Shown here: in pieces, positions 1-6,202 of the stretch
How positions within the stretch are numbered: the stretch's first letter is position 1
Layout: each line of letters opens with the position of its first letter
NCBI GenBank assembly: GCA_016210285.1
Contig: JACQUN010000052.1
Coordinates: 1-12,913, forward strand
Length of the DNA stretch: 12,913 nucleotides
From: Chloroflexota bacterium
Lineage (GTDB): Bacteria > Chloroflexota > Dehalococcoidia > UBA1127 > JACQUN01
Reading direction: 5' to 3'
Notes under the pieces: generated by a model
Told to the model about the DNA's origin: nothing
The model's input: the letters and a program-made list of their open reading frames with translations, nothing else
Databases searched by the model: none
Program-made: the position numbers and the translations under genes

Positions 1-254
1 CTGCAGTAGACGGGCCGGTCACCCCTGGGCTGGAAGGGCACTTCCGTCGGGGCGCCACACCGAGCACACGTCACCGCGAACATCTGTCGCGGGGACCGTC
101 CGGTGGTTCGCGCCCTGCGCCCCTCTCGACAGGTGGGGCAGCGCTTCGGGTCGTTTGTATATCCCTTCGACGCGAAGAACTCCTGCTCCCCTGCCGTGAA
201 GGTGAAGGTGCTTCCACACTCCACACAGGTGAGGGTCCGGTCTGCAAAGGCCAC
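1..254 (-). CDS. Zinc-ribbon protein (CxxC-x17-CxxC type), C-terminus cut by window edge
   Basis: The minus-strand reading starts at GTG 254 and stays open to the left edge (84 codons, no stop reached). It has two Cys modules. The first, C10-x2-C13 and C39-x2-C42 around an aromatic TFTFTAGEQEFF segment, fits the 'probable zinc-ribbon' family (zf-trcl). The second, C63-x2-C66-x17-C84, is the first part of a CxxC-x17-CxxC module whose last Cys would lie beyond the edge. Such proteins are small, cytosolic, probably bind one or two zinc ions, and have no established role; nucleic-acid or protein binding is only inference. The GTG start is supported by AGGAGG 7 bases upstream and by family proteins starting just before the D-x-T-L-x-C motif. 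The overlapping ATG frames are shadows. It has its own promoter at 368-396, divergent from the transketolase genes. Confidence 0.85.
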   Translation of the reverse strand, partial: MAFADRTLTCVECGSTFTFTAGEQEFFASKGYTNDPKRCPTCREGRRARTTGRSPRQMFAVTCARCGAPTEVPFQPRGDRPVYC

Positions 255-367
255 TGATGGACCTCCTCTATGGGCTTGGCGCAGTTGAGGTCATCAGGGC
301 CCGAGCGCCGGAGTTTGGAAATGGGGCCTGGGGTCACGCTGTGAACCTAACTTTGCCAGCGTTTTTA

Positions 368-396
368 ATTATACTCCCCATCCATGGAAAACGCAA
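368..396 (-). promoter_or_regulatory. Sigma70-type promoter for the zinc-ribbon gene
   Basis: Read on the minus strand, TTGCGT (396-391) and TATAAT (373-368) are separated by exactly 17 bases. The -10 is a perfect consensus and the -35 matches 4 of 6. Transcription would start near 361, leaving a leader of about 105 bases before GTG 254. No riboswitch-like fold was recognised in that leader. Confidence 0.6.
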
Positions 397-432
397 GGGG
401 CAAGAGCGACTTTCGCCATCGAGTTCATTCCC

Positions 433-461
433 TGGACAGGGGTAGGTGGCTTCGCTATAAT
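433..461 (+). promoter_or_regulatory. Sigma70-type promoter for the transketolase genes
   Basis: TGGACA (433-438, 5 of 6 consensus) and TATAAT (456-461, perfect) are 17 bases apart. The start point would be near 468, so the leader before ATG 478 is only about 10 bases and carries the GGAGG ribosome-binding site. The box overlaps the in-frame ATG at 460, which rules that codon out as the start. The divergent promoter at 368-396 lies 36 bases away, -35 to -35. Confidence 0.65.
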
Positions 462-477
462 GCCTGCGGAGGGTACG

Positions 478-1386
478 ATGCAGTCTGCCAGCAGTGGTTC
501 AGCGCCTGAGGCGAGCAGCGCCCCGGCGTCAGGTCCTCGGAGAGAGGGTGTCCTCTACCAGCGCCGCGATGGTATCCCCGACATCCTGGAGCTCCAGCGG
601 ATTGCCAAGTTCATCCGGAGAGACATTGTGCAGATGACCGCCGAGGCGGCGAGCGGGCACCCCGGCGGTTCCCTCTCCGCCGTGGAGCTCCTCACTGCCC
701 TGTACTTCTGCGTCCTGCGCCACGACCCCCACAACCCCCGCTGGCCGGAGCGGGACCGCTTTATCCTGAGCAAGGCCCACGCATGCCCAGTCCTCTACTC
801 CGTCCTCGCCCGCTGTGGCTACTTCCCCGTGGAGGAGCTGAAGACCTTCCGCAAGATCAACAGCCGCCTTCAGGGGCATGCCCACATCATGACCCCGGGG
901 GTGGAGATGTCTGGCGGCTCCCTGGGCCAGGGGCTCTCCTTCGGAATCGGGGTGGCCCTGGCAGGCCGCCTGGACGCGCGTGCCTACCGGGTGTATGTGC
1001 TCCTGGGCGACGGCGAGTGTGAAGAAGGCCAGGTCTGGGAGGCGGCCATGGCGGCCTCCCACTACCGCCTGGACAACCTGACCGCCGTTGTGGACCGCAA
1101 CGGCATTCAGAATGACCGGTTCACCTCTCAGGTGATGGCGCTGGAGCCGCTGGCGGACAAGTGGCGGGCCTTCGGCTGGCACGTCCTGGAGGTTGAGGGG
1201 CACGACTCCCGCCAGGTGCTCCAGGCCCTTGAGGCCGCCAGGGCCATCAGGGGTAAGCCGACAGTTGTCATCGCCAGGACCGTGAAAGGCAGAGGGGTGA
1301 GCTTCATGGAGAACAATCCGGACTTCCATGGCCGCGCTCCCAACAAGGAGGAGCTGGCCCAGGCGCTGAAGGAGCTGGGGGAGTAG
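478..1386 (+). CDS. Transketolase, N-terminal (TPP-binding) subunit
   Basis: This is the thiamine-pyrophosphate/Mg-binding half of a split transketolase (302 aa), which with the next gene moves two-carbon ketol units between sugar phosphates in the non-oxidative pentose-phosphate pathway. Visible family blocks are SGHPGG (59-64), SKAHA (98-102), GSLGQGLS (147-154), and the TPP signature GDGE (177-180) followed by the closing Asn at N208 in VVDRNG. Length fits the roughly 270-300 aa of split N-subunits, apart from about 35 extra Ser/Ala/Pro-rich residues at the N-terminus with no recognised motif. ATG 478 is chosen because GGAGGG sits 4 bases upstream, while the in-frame ATG at 460 falls inside the -10 box. 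The C-terminal subunit follows after a 71-base gap. DXP synthase or another TPP enzyme is unlikely given the transketolase-specific order of blocks. Confidence 0.93.
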   Translation: MQSASSGSAPEASSAPASGPRREGVLYQRRDGIPDILELQRIAKFIRRDIVQMTAEAASGHPGGSLSAVELLTALYFCVLRHDPHNPRWPERDRFILSKAHACPVLYSVLARCGYFPVEELKTFRKINSRLQGHAHIMTPGVEMSGGSLGQGLSFGIGVALAGRLDARAYRVYVLLGDGECEEGQVWEAAMAASHYRLDNLTAVVDRNGIQNDRFTSQVMALEPLADKWRAFGWHVLEVEGHDSRQVLQALEAARAIRGKPTVVIARTVKGRGVSFMENNPDFHGRAPNKEELAQALKELGE

Positions 1387-1414
1387 GCGCCGCAGGAAGT
1401 CGGTATCCGGAACG

Positions 1415-1435
1415 GTGAGACTTTCCTGTTCTCAC
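1415..1435 (+). other. Small hairpin between the transketolase subunit genes
   Basis: GTGAGA (1415-1420) and TCTCAC (1430-1435) form a 6-bp stem with a 9-base loop in the 71-base gap. There is no T-tract, so it is not a usual terminator. It could be a processing or translation-tuning element, or chance. Confidence 0.25.
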
Positions 1436-1457
1436 GTCCTGAGACTGGAAGGGAGGA

Positions 1458-2414
1458 GTGGCGCAGCTCATGGTCACGTTCGCCACGGCATCCACGCGGG
1501 AAGCCTACGGCAAGACCCTTGCCGAACTGGGCAGGGAGAACCCAAACATTGTGGTTCTGGGGGGTGACCTGAACAGGTCCACCCTCACCACCTACTTCGC
1601 CCAGGAGTTCCCCCACCGCTTCTTCGACCTGGGGATTGCCGAGCAGAACATCATGAGCGTTGCCGCCGGGCTGGCCGCCAGCGGGAAGGTCCCCTTCTGC
1701 TCCACCTTCGCCGTCTTCGGCACGGCGCGCCCCTTCGACCAGCTCCGCATCGGCATTGCCCAGCCTGGCCTGGGCGTCAAGCTCGTCTGCACCCACGCTG
1801 GCATCATCACCGGCGAGGATGGCGTGTCAGCCCAGGGGATTGAGGACCTGGCCCTGATGAGCTCCCTTCCCACCTTCACGGTCCTCGCTCCCGCCGATGC
1901 CGTGGAAACCGTGCAGGCGGTGCGGGCCGCTGCCGCAGCCCCGGGCCCCTTTTACATCCGCCTCTACCGGCCTGCGACACCGGTGGTGCACACCAGTGGC
2001 TGCCGGTTCCAGGTAGGGAAGGCGGAGCAGATGCGAGATGGCGGTGATGTCACCGTTGTTGCCTGTGGTGTCATGGTGGCCAGCGCCCTGGAGGCGGCGG
2101 AGACCCTGGGCGGGGAGGGCGTCTCCTGCCGGGTGTTGAACATGCACACGGTCAGGCCCTGCGACGAGGAGGCAGTGGAGAGGGCTGCGAGGGAGACCGG
2201 GGCGCTGGTGATCGCTGAGGAGCACTACATCCACGGCGGCCTGGGGAGCAGCGTTGCCCAGGTGGTGGCCCGACGCTGCCCGGTGCCCGTGGAGTTCGTG
2301 GCCCTGACCCGCTACGCCGAGTCGGGCAGGCCCGACCAGCTCCTGGAGAAGTACGGCCTCACCGCAAGGGACATCGCCGTCGCCGTGCGGCGGGTGGTGG
2401 GGCGGAAGCATTAG
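1458..2414 (+). CDS. Transketolase, C-terminal (pyrimidine-binding) subunit
   Basis: This subunit (318 aa from GTG) holds the pyrimidine-binding domain, with the catalytic Glu of GIAEQN (E62) that activates the TPP aminopyrimidine. The block CTHAGIITGEDGVSAQGIED (111-130) is the transketolase substrate/cofactor loop. A C-terminal transketolase_C domain follows from about residue 185, including VLNMHTVRP and IAEEHYIHGG. Length matches split C-subunits (about 310-320 aa). With the preceding gene it should form an alpha2beta2 enzyme in the cytosol. The start is ambiguous: GTG 1458 lies almost on top of GGGAGG (1451-1456), whereas ATG 1470 (314 aa) sits about 11 bases from AGGAG; the nearer family match begins after either. 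The gene is co-directional with the N-subunit and probably cotranscribed from 433-461. Confidence 0.93.
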   Translation: MAQLMVTFATASTREAYGKTLAELGRENPNIVVLGGDLNRSTLTTYFAQEFPHRFFDLGIAEQNIMSVAAGLAASGKVPFCSTFAVFGTARPFDQLRIGIAQPGLGVKLVCTHAGIITGEDGVSAQGIEDLALMSSLPTFTVLAPADAVETVQAVRAAAAAPGPFYIRLYRPATPVVHTSGCRFQVGKAEQMRDGGDVTVVACGVMVASALEAAETLGGEGVSCRVLNMHTVRPCDEEAVERAARETGALVIAEEHYIHGGLGSSVAQVVARRCPVPVEFVALTRYAESGRPDQLLEKYGLTARDIAVAVRRVVGRKH

Positions 2415-2464
2415 GGCACGCGGTAGGAGGCGGGCTCCCTTGTCTCCATGCCGGGTGGTCGCCC

Positions 2465-2485
2465 CAGGGGAGGTTGCTTCCCCTG
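2465..2485. terminator. Candidate hairpin between convergent genes
   Basis: CAGGGGA (2465-2471) and TCCCCTG (2479-2485) form a perfect 7-bp stem with a 7-base loop. It lies between the transketolase stop (2414) and the stop codon of the minus-strand gene (2486). It has no T-tract on either strand, so intrinsic termination is uncertain. Confidence 0.35.
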
Positions 2486-2785
2486 CTACCCTCCCCGCCA
2501 GAAGGCGTCCCAGTCCTCCCGCGCGATGCCCATCTGCCCCAGCATGTTGCTGGGCAACTCGTAGGAGACCCCCGTCTGCCGCTCCACCTGCCGCACATGC
2601 CGAGCGATGATGACGGCCATGGACTTCAGGTGCTCGACGCTCATGCGCACCGTTACTAGCCGCGCGGCTGGTGACGGGGTATGCGGATCAGGGTGGGCTG
2701 GGCTCAGCATGAAGGTGAGGCTGGCCCCGTAAGGCCCTGCGCTCACCATGAACTGGTCGGCGTAAACATCCAGCGGCTCCGGCAT
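2486..2785 (-). CDS. Small DUF3467-like protein
   Basis: This 99-aa soluble protein has no signal peptide or membrane segment. It opens with YADQFMVSAGPYGASLTF (8-25), a strand-rich segment, then a Pro-rich stretch (29-40), the strand VTVRMS (44-49), and a helix EHLKSMAVIIARHVRQVERQ (51-70). The order of a beta segment, then V-R-x-x-x-S-x-E-H-x-K, then a long helix resembles DUF3467 proteins, whose function is unknown. The C-terminal tail, ending LGQMGIAREDWDAFW, is Trp-rich. ATG 2785 has a G-rich GAGGGG about 9 bases upstream. It is third in a minus-strand run after the SDR (3902-3150) and the 80-aa protein (3116-2874), 88 bases from the latter, so cotranscription is likely but not certain. 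The family assignment is from remembered pattern only. Confidence 0.65.
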   Translation of the reverse strand: MPEPLDVYADQFMVSAGPYGASLTFMLSPAHPDPHTPSPAARLVTVRMSVEHLKSMAVIIARHVRQVERQTGVSYELPSNMLGQMGIAREDWDAFWRGG

Positions 2786-2873
2786 GGCGTCATCCCCTCA
2801 CGTTTTTTCGGAAGGGTCTTCAGGGGGGCCCTTTCTTTGCAACAATGTCCCCCGGCTCTATCCCAAGAAAGCC

Positions 2874-3116
2874 TCACGGGCCTCTTCCTGGCAGAAGGGC
2901 CTCGAGGCGGCGCTCCGCCCGCTCCCGGTCGGCGGGCTCCACGGGCACCGGCAGCCTCTTCATCTCGGGGATGATGCGGGTGCGGAGCAACTCCCCCTCC
3001 GTGGGGGTCAGGGCCCAGGCAGCGACCACGTCCTCTGGGCTCCAGACCACCACCTGCCGGAATCCGTAGTCGGCGACGGCCTTGGCAATGACCTCTTTCA
3101 AAGCCTCTCTGGACAT
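2874..3116 (-). CDS. 80-aa helical protein resembling RiPP-precursor/LigA-like leaders
   Basis: The protein is 80 aa, charged, Cys-free and without a signal peptide. The first 50 residues read as an all-helical leader-like unit: MSREALKEVIAKAV, then D16..FRQVVVWSPEDVVAAW, then LTPTEGELLR. This spacing (V-I-x-x-A near 9-13, D-x-x-F-R near 16-20, P27-E-D, L36-T-P-x-E, L-L-R near 45) resembles the leader part of Franean1_4349-type putative RiPP precursors and the helical LigA subunit of extradiol dioxygenases. The tail (55-80) is Pro/Arg/Glu-rich and has no evident core peptide. No maturase or dioxygenase B subunit is nearby, so function is unassigned. ATG 3116 has GGGAGGT 4 bases upstream. It follows the SDR stop by 33 bases, so it is very likely in the same transcript. 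Confidence 0.7.
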   Translation of the reverse strand: MSREALKEVIAKAVADYGFRQVVVWSPEDVVAAWALTPTEGELLRTRIIPEMKRLPVPVEPADRERAERRLEALLPGRGP

Positions 3117-3149
3117 GACGACCTCCCGAGGAGAGTCTGGTGGCCTGCT

Positions 3150-3902
3150 TCAGCGCGCGCTGCCTCCGCCGTCCGCGGGGATGATGGCCCCGTTGAGGTA
3201 GCTGGACTCGTCCGAGGCCAGGTAGAGCATCAGGGAGGCGATCTCCTCTGGTGTCCCGACCCTCCCGATAGGGATGTCCCGGACACGCCGCTGGAACTCC
3301 TCGGCGCTGCCGGTGCTCCCCCTGGACTGGGGGGTGTCCACCAGGCCGGGCGCGATGCAGTTCACCCGGATGCCCTGGGGCCCGTACTGGATGGCTGCGG
3401 CGCGGGTGAGCTGGATGACGCCCGCCTTGGCGACGCCGTAGGGTGTGGAAAAGCCGCTTCCCCGCAGGCCCGCGCCTGAGGAGACGTTGATGATGCAGCC
3501 TCCCCTGCTCTTCAGCATCGCCGGGATGGCGTACTTGCAGCAGAGGAAGACGCTCTTCAGGTCAGTGTCCAGCACCAGGTCCCACTCCACCTCGGAGGTC
3601 TCTACCAGGGAGGAGGTGCGGATCACCACGGCGGCGTCGTTGACCAGGATGTCCAGCCGGCCAAAGAGGGACAGCACCTCCTGCACCATGCGTTCCACCT
3701 GGGCTGCCCTGGACACATCCACCGGGAAGAAGGCGGCGCGCCCACCCGCCTCGCCGATGGCTCGAACGGTCTCCTCACCCCCGTCCCGGTTGCGGTCTGC
3801 CACCGCTACCTGGGCCCCTTCGCGGGCGAAGAGCAGGGCTGCTGCCCGCCCGATGCCCGAGGCCGCCCCGGTGATGAGAGCCACCCTGCCTTGCAGTCGC
3901 AT
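3150..3902 (-). CDS. Short-chain dehydrogenase/reductase (classical SDR)
   Basis: This 250-aa protein has the length and order of a classical SDR, a cytosolic NAD(P)-dependent oxidoreductase acting on an alcohol or ketone; the substrate is unknown. Visible parts are the Rossmann motif TGAASGIG (11-18), acidic D36 at the end of strand 2 (favouring NAD over NADP), DV (62-63), catalytic S142, Y155 and K159 (YGVAK), and the C-terminal PADGG. Two positions deviate: the usual NNAG is NDAA (88-91), and the catalytic-tetrad Asn of the helix-4 region is Asp in LDTDLKSVF (D114). Substitution at these sites occurs in active SDRs, so inactivity is not implied. The ATG at 3902 starts MRLQGRVALITG as expected, with a G-rich stretch immediately upstream. 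The gene leads a minus-strand run with two small genes and is divergent from the permease gene. Confidence 0.9.
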   Translation of the reverse strand: MRLQGRVALITGAASGIGRAAALLFAREGAQVAVADRNRDGGEETVRAIGEAGGRAAFFPVDVSRAAQVERMVQEVLSLFGRLDILVNDAAVVIRTSSLVETSEVEWDLVLDTDLKSVFLCCKYAIPAMLKSRGGCIINVSSGAGLRGSGFSTPYGVAKAGVIQLTRAAAIQYGPQGIRVNCIAPGLVDTPQSRGSTGSAEEFQRRVRDIPIGRVGTPEEIASLMLYLASDESSYLNGAIIPADGGGSAR

Positions 3903-3973
3903 CTCCCCCCCTTTTCCCTGGGCCCAGCATCCTTCTTCGCCGGGCTCAGGCTCGATCCGTTGCGACGGCCCGT

Positions 3974-3979
3974 ATTATA
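3974..3979 (-). promoter_or_regulatory. Candidate -10 box for the SDR run
   Basis: On the minus strand TATAAT (3979-3974) is a perfect -10, placing the start near 3967 and the leader at about 65 bases before ATG 3902. No good -35 is seen at the 16-18 base spacing, so an activator may be needed or the match may be chance. Confidence 0.35.
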
Positions 3980-4018
3980 CAGCTTTCTGTGAGCCGGGGC
4001 TGCACGGGTCTGGAATCA

Positions 4019-4094
4019 GGGTCTTTCGGTTGTCACGCTGAGCCCGCGGCAGGCTCCGTCCTTCCGCGGGCTCAGCGTGACAACCGAAAGACCC
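4019..4094. repeat. Perfect 31-bp inverted repeat (REP/MITE-like palindrome)
   Basis: The left arm 4019-4049 and right arm 4064-4094 are exact reverse complements over 31 bases around a 14-base loop (4050-4063). The arms begin GGGTCTTTCGG and end CCGAAAGACCC, and pairing stops at both outer flanks. The arm contains TGTCACGCTGAGC, a type of sequence recalled from dispersed palindromic repeats in several bacterial genomes including Chloroflexota; this is recollection, not a search. It lies between two divergent genes, contains no gene, has no T-tract and has no obvious target-site duplication. Reading frames across it (with peptides like FGCHAEPA) are by-products of the palindrome. No second copy was seen in the window. 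Confidence 0.85.
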
Positions 4095-4114
4095 CATGTC
4101 TGCTATGGAGGCCG

Positions 4115-4143
4115 TTCCCCCGCTCCGCTGAAGACGGTACACT
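4115..4143 (+). promoter_or_regulatory. Weak candidate promoter for the permease gene
   Basis: TACACT (4138-4143) could be a -10 (4 of 6 consensus), with TTCCCC (4115-4120) as a poor -35 17 bases upstream. The start point would be near 4150, giving a 45-base leader before ATG 4195. The alternative is a leaderless message starting at ATG 4150. Confidence 0.3.
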
Positions 4144-4194
4144 GGGAGGATGCACCTCCCCAGCGCCAGTGATGGGGCGAGCGAGAGGAAAAGG

Positions 4195-5004
4195 ATGGCA
4201 GGGCTTATCTTCTTCAAGGCGCTCAGGGGGCATCGCCTGGCCCTGGCCCTCATGGGGCTGGGGCTGCTGGGGCTCGGGCTTCTGATCCCTGCCACCTATG
4301 AGACTTTCAATGCTGCGGGGATACTGAGCCAGTTCTTGAAGGAGATGCCCCGAGGCCTCCAGGCCTTTCTGAAGGCCGAGGGAGGGATGGTGGCCCCGGG
4401 TGCGCAGACCTACGTGGCTATCGGTTACCGACATCCCATCTTCCTGGTGATCAACGCTGCCTTCGTCATCGCCGCCGCAGCAGGCGCCGTGGCACGGGAG
4501 GTGGAGCAAAAGACCATCTTCCTCCTCCTGGCCAGGCCGGTGGCCCGCTGGGCGGTGCTGCTGCCCCGGTGGGTGGAGATGGTTGTGGGGGTGGCGCTGC
4601 TTCTTCTCGCTATGCTGGGCGGGACGGCCCTGGGTGTAGAGCTGGCCGCTCTCCAGGAGCCCGTGTCCCTGGCCCGCAATGCCCTGGTGCTGGTCAATGC
4701 GCTGGCCCTGTTCCTTGCCATCGGCGGCTACGCCTTCCTCATCTCCGCTGCCTCTAGCGACGGCAGCAGGGCGATAGGAGCTGCCGCGGGTGTGACTGTT
4801 GTCTTCTTTCTGCTTGACTTCATCGCCGGGCTATGGGAGCCCCTGGAACCCCTGGGACCTCTCTCCCTCTTTCACTACTATGACCCGGTCCGCATCGCCG
4901 CCACAGGGAGCCTTCGGGTCGTGGACCTGGGGGTGCTGCTTGGAGCGGCGGTGCTGGGGCTGGCCGCCGCCCTGGCTGTCTTCCACCGGAGGGATATCTC
5001 CTGA
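4195..5004 (+). CDS. ABC-2-type transporter permease
   Basis: This 269-aa integral membrane protein has about six hydrophobic segments: near residues 13-32, 80-98, 120-140, 155-175, 185-207 and 237-258. The short cytoplasmic FFKALRGHR entry before TM1, EVEQKTIFLLLARPVARW after TM2 (the typical ABC-2 coupling region), and the end FHRRDIS are the usual marks of the ABC-2/NatB-like permease family. Such subunits export drugs, sodium, polysaccharides or lipids only together with an ATPase subunit. None is encoded next to it, so the partner must be elsewhere and the substrate is unknown. ATG 4195 is preferred because AGAGG lies 6 bases upstream and the family starts just before TM1. ATG 4150 would add 15 hydrophilic residues and sits directly on GGGAGG. 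The gene converges on the URO-D gene with a 40-base gap. Confidence 0.85.
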   Translation: MAGLIFFKALRGHRLALALMGLGLLGLGLLIPATYETFNAAGILSQFLKEMPRGLQAFLKAEGGMVAPGAQTYVAIGYRHPIFLVINAAFVIAAAAGAVAREVEQKTIFLLLARPVARWAVLLPRWVEMVVGVALLLLAMLGGTALGVELAALQEPVSLARNALVLVNALALFLAIGGYAFLISAASSDGSRAIGAAAGVTVVFFLLDFIAGLWEPLEPLGPLSLFHYYDPVRIAATGSLRVVDLGVLLGAAVLGLAAALAVFHRRDIS

Positions 5005-5044
5005 AGCTGGGAGGGAAGGCGGGTGTTCAGCGGGATAGGGGCCA

Positions 5045-6049
5045 TCACCGAGAGCGGAGGGCATCCCGCACGGCGCGGACGTTGGCCTCGGGGGTCTGAG
5101 GCGGGAAGGTGCAGCCGGGGCCCAGCATCCATCCGGTTGCGCCCATCTCGCGCCGCAGGGAGGCCACCTCGCCTGCCACCTGAGCCGGTGTACCTTCCGC
5201 CAGCAGGGTCCGGTGGCTGACGCCGCCGATGACCGCTTTGGAGCTGAGCAGGGCTTTCCCCTCTCTCAGGGATGGGTTGCCGCGGCCCCGGGCATCCCAG
5301 TTGAAGGCGGCGACGGGGTAGTCGGTGAGGGCTGCCAGCATGTTGTTATCGCGACACACGTGCAGGAGGTGGAACTCCGCGGGCGGCAGTGCGCGGAGGA
5401 GCTTCAGGTCATATGGGCGCGCCCAGCGGGCGTACTCCTCCTCGGTCAGGCGGTCGCGGGTGGCCCAGGCGGTGGTGGCGTAGAAGAGACCGCTGGCTCC
5501 CGCCTCCAGGCAGGCGCGGGAGAACCGAGCGAAGGTATCGGTGACTATCTCCAGGGCGTGCTGCACCTGCTGCGGGTAGCCCCGCAGGTGTTGGAGGAAG
5601 GTCTCCTCCGATGCCGCCAGGCGTGAGGCGATAGAGAGGGGCGTGAACACCGTCATCAGGAACGGGACCTGGCCTTTGAGGTCTCTAGCGATGGACCGGA
5701 GGGCTGCCAGGTGCTCCCCCAGGACCCCCGCGTGGATGTCCAGGGCCTGCAGGCGCTCCCAGTCCTGCGGGTTCTTCACGGGGCGGCCGGTGACCTCCGG
5801 AGCCTGGTGCGGGTGGCCAGTGTAGCGGAGGCGCACCCCCCAGTCCTCGACGTGGTAGAAGGCCCTGGGATTCACCTTCATGAAGTCCCAGTCGTGCTCG
5901 CGCTGGAAGGCCAGCATCGCCTCCGCCATGCCCTGGGCGGTCATCTCTCGGTCGAAGAAGTGGCGCCACATGCTGACCGGGGGCCGGTCCACGGGCCTCC
6001 CCGCCAGGGCAGCCTGCACCCGCTCTCGATGGGTCATCTGCTCTGCCAT
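5045..6049 (-). CDS. URO-D superfamily protein, methyltransferase-like
   Basis: This 334-aa soluble protein has the TIM-barrel length and layout of the uroporphyrinogen decarboxylase superfamily: THRERVQAALAGRPVDRPPV (6-25), WDFMKVNP (54-61), VEDWG (67-71), PFLMTVFTPLSIASRL (129-144), and AAFNWDARG (247-255). It lacks the RQAGRY signature of true HemE at the expected place (residues 24-35 read PVSMWRHFFDRE). It keeps H230-x-C232 (LLHVCRDN) and a distant C313 (GPGCTFPP), matching the H-x-C...C zinc-binding pattern of the MtaA/MtbA/CmuA methyltransferase branch. A corrinoid- or thiol-dependent methyl transfer role is therefore more likely than haem synthesis, but no corrinoid protein is nearby and the substrate is unknown. 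ATG 6049 has GGGAGGAG a few bases upstream. It is divergent from the LLM gene. Confidence 0.85.
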   Translation of the reverse strand: MAEQMTHRERVQAALAGRPVDRPPVSMWRHFFDREMTAQGMAEAMLAFQREHDWDFMKVNPRAFYHVEDWGVRLRYTGHPHQAPEVTGRPVKNPQDWERLQALDIHAGVLGEHLAALRSIARDLKGQVPFLMTVFTPLSIASRLAASEETFLQHLRGYPQQVQHALEIVTDTFARFSRACLEAGASGLFYATTAWATRDRLTEEEYARWARPYDLKLLRALPPAEFHLLHVCRDNNMLAALTDYPVAAFNWDARGRGNPSLREGKALLSSKAVIGGVSHRTLLAEGTPAQVAGEVASLRREMGATGWMLGPGCTFPPQTPEANVRAVRDALRSR

Positions 6050-6164
6050 GCTCTCCTCCCTGGGGTGAACTCCCTACTTGCGAGCCTGCCCTGAGCGGGC
6101 CGAGGGGAAAGAGGTCTCCCAACGCCTTCCCCAAGGAAGGTCCCCCGCCAGGGCCTTGTGCCCC

Positions 6165-6193
6165 TTGCCTTGGTGACGTGCTCAGTTTACACT
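6165..6193 (+). promoter_or_regulatory. Candidate promoter for the LLM oxidoreductase gene
   Basis: TTGCCT (6165-6170) and TACACT (6188-6193), each 4 of 6 consensus, are 17 bases apart. The start point would fall near 6200, leaving a leader of only a few bases before ATG 6203, so the message may be effectively leaderless. No strong Shine-Dalgarno sequence precedes 6203, which fits. Confidence 0.45.
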
Positions 6194-6202
6194 GGGGCCA
6201 CT

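Noticed and set aside
327..345. GTCACGCTG near 333 as a second copy of the palindrome arm
   Set aside because: Only about nine bases match and no inverted partner is present.
460..477. ATG 460 as the transketolase start
   Set aside because: It overlaps the perfect -10 box TATAAT at 456-461, and ATG 478 has a well-placed ribosome-binding site.
529..1329. Long minus-strand frame (266 codons) opposite the transketolase N-subunit
   Set aside because: It is antisense to a clearly conserved gene, has no recognisable motif, and is the usual long open frame of GC-rich DNA.
4019..4094. Palindrome as a rho-independent terminator
   Set aside because: No T-tract follows on either strand, and it lies between divergent genes where no transcript needs to end.
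3975..4295. Short frames on both strands across the palindrome
   Set aside because: Both strands give near-identical FGCHAEPA-type peptides because the DNA is an inverted repeat; there is no ribosome-binding site or conserved protein.
6125..6140. CCTTCC/GGAAGG hairpin in the URO-D/LLM intergenic region
   Set aside because: A 6-bp stem in G/C-rich DNA without a T-tract, between divergent genes; chance is a sufficient explanation.
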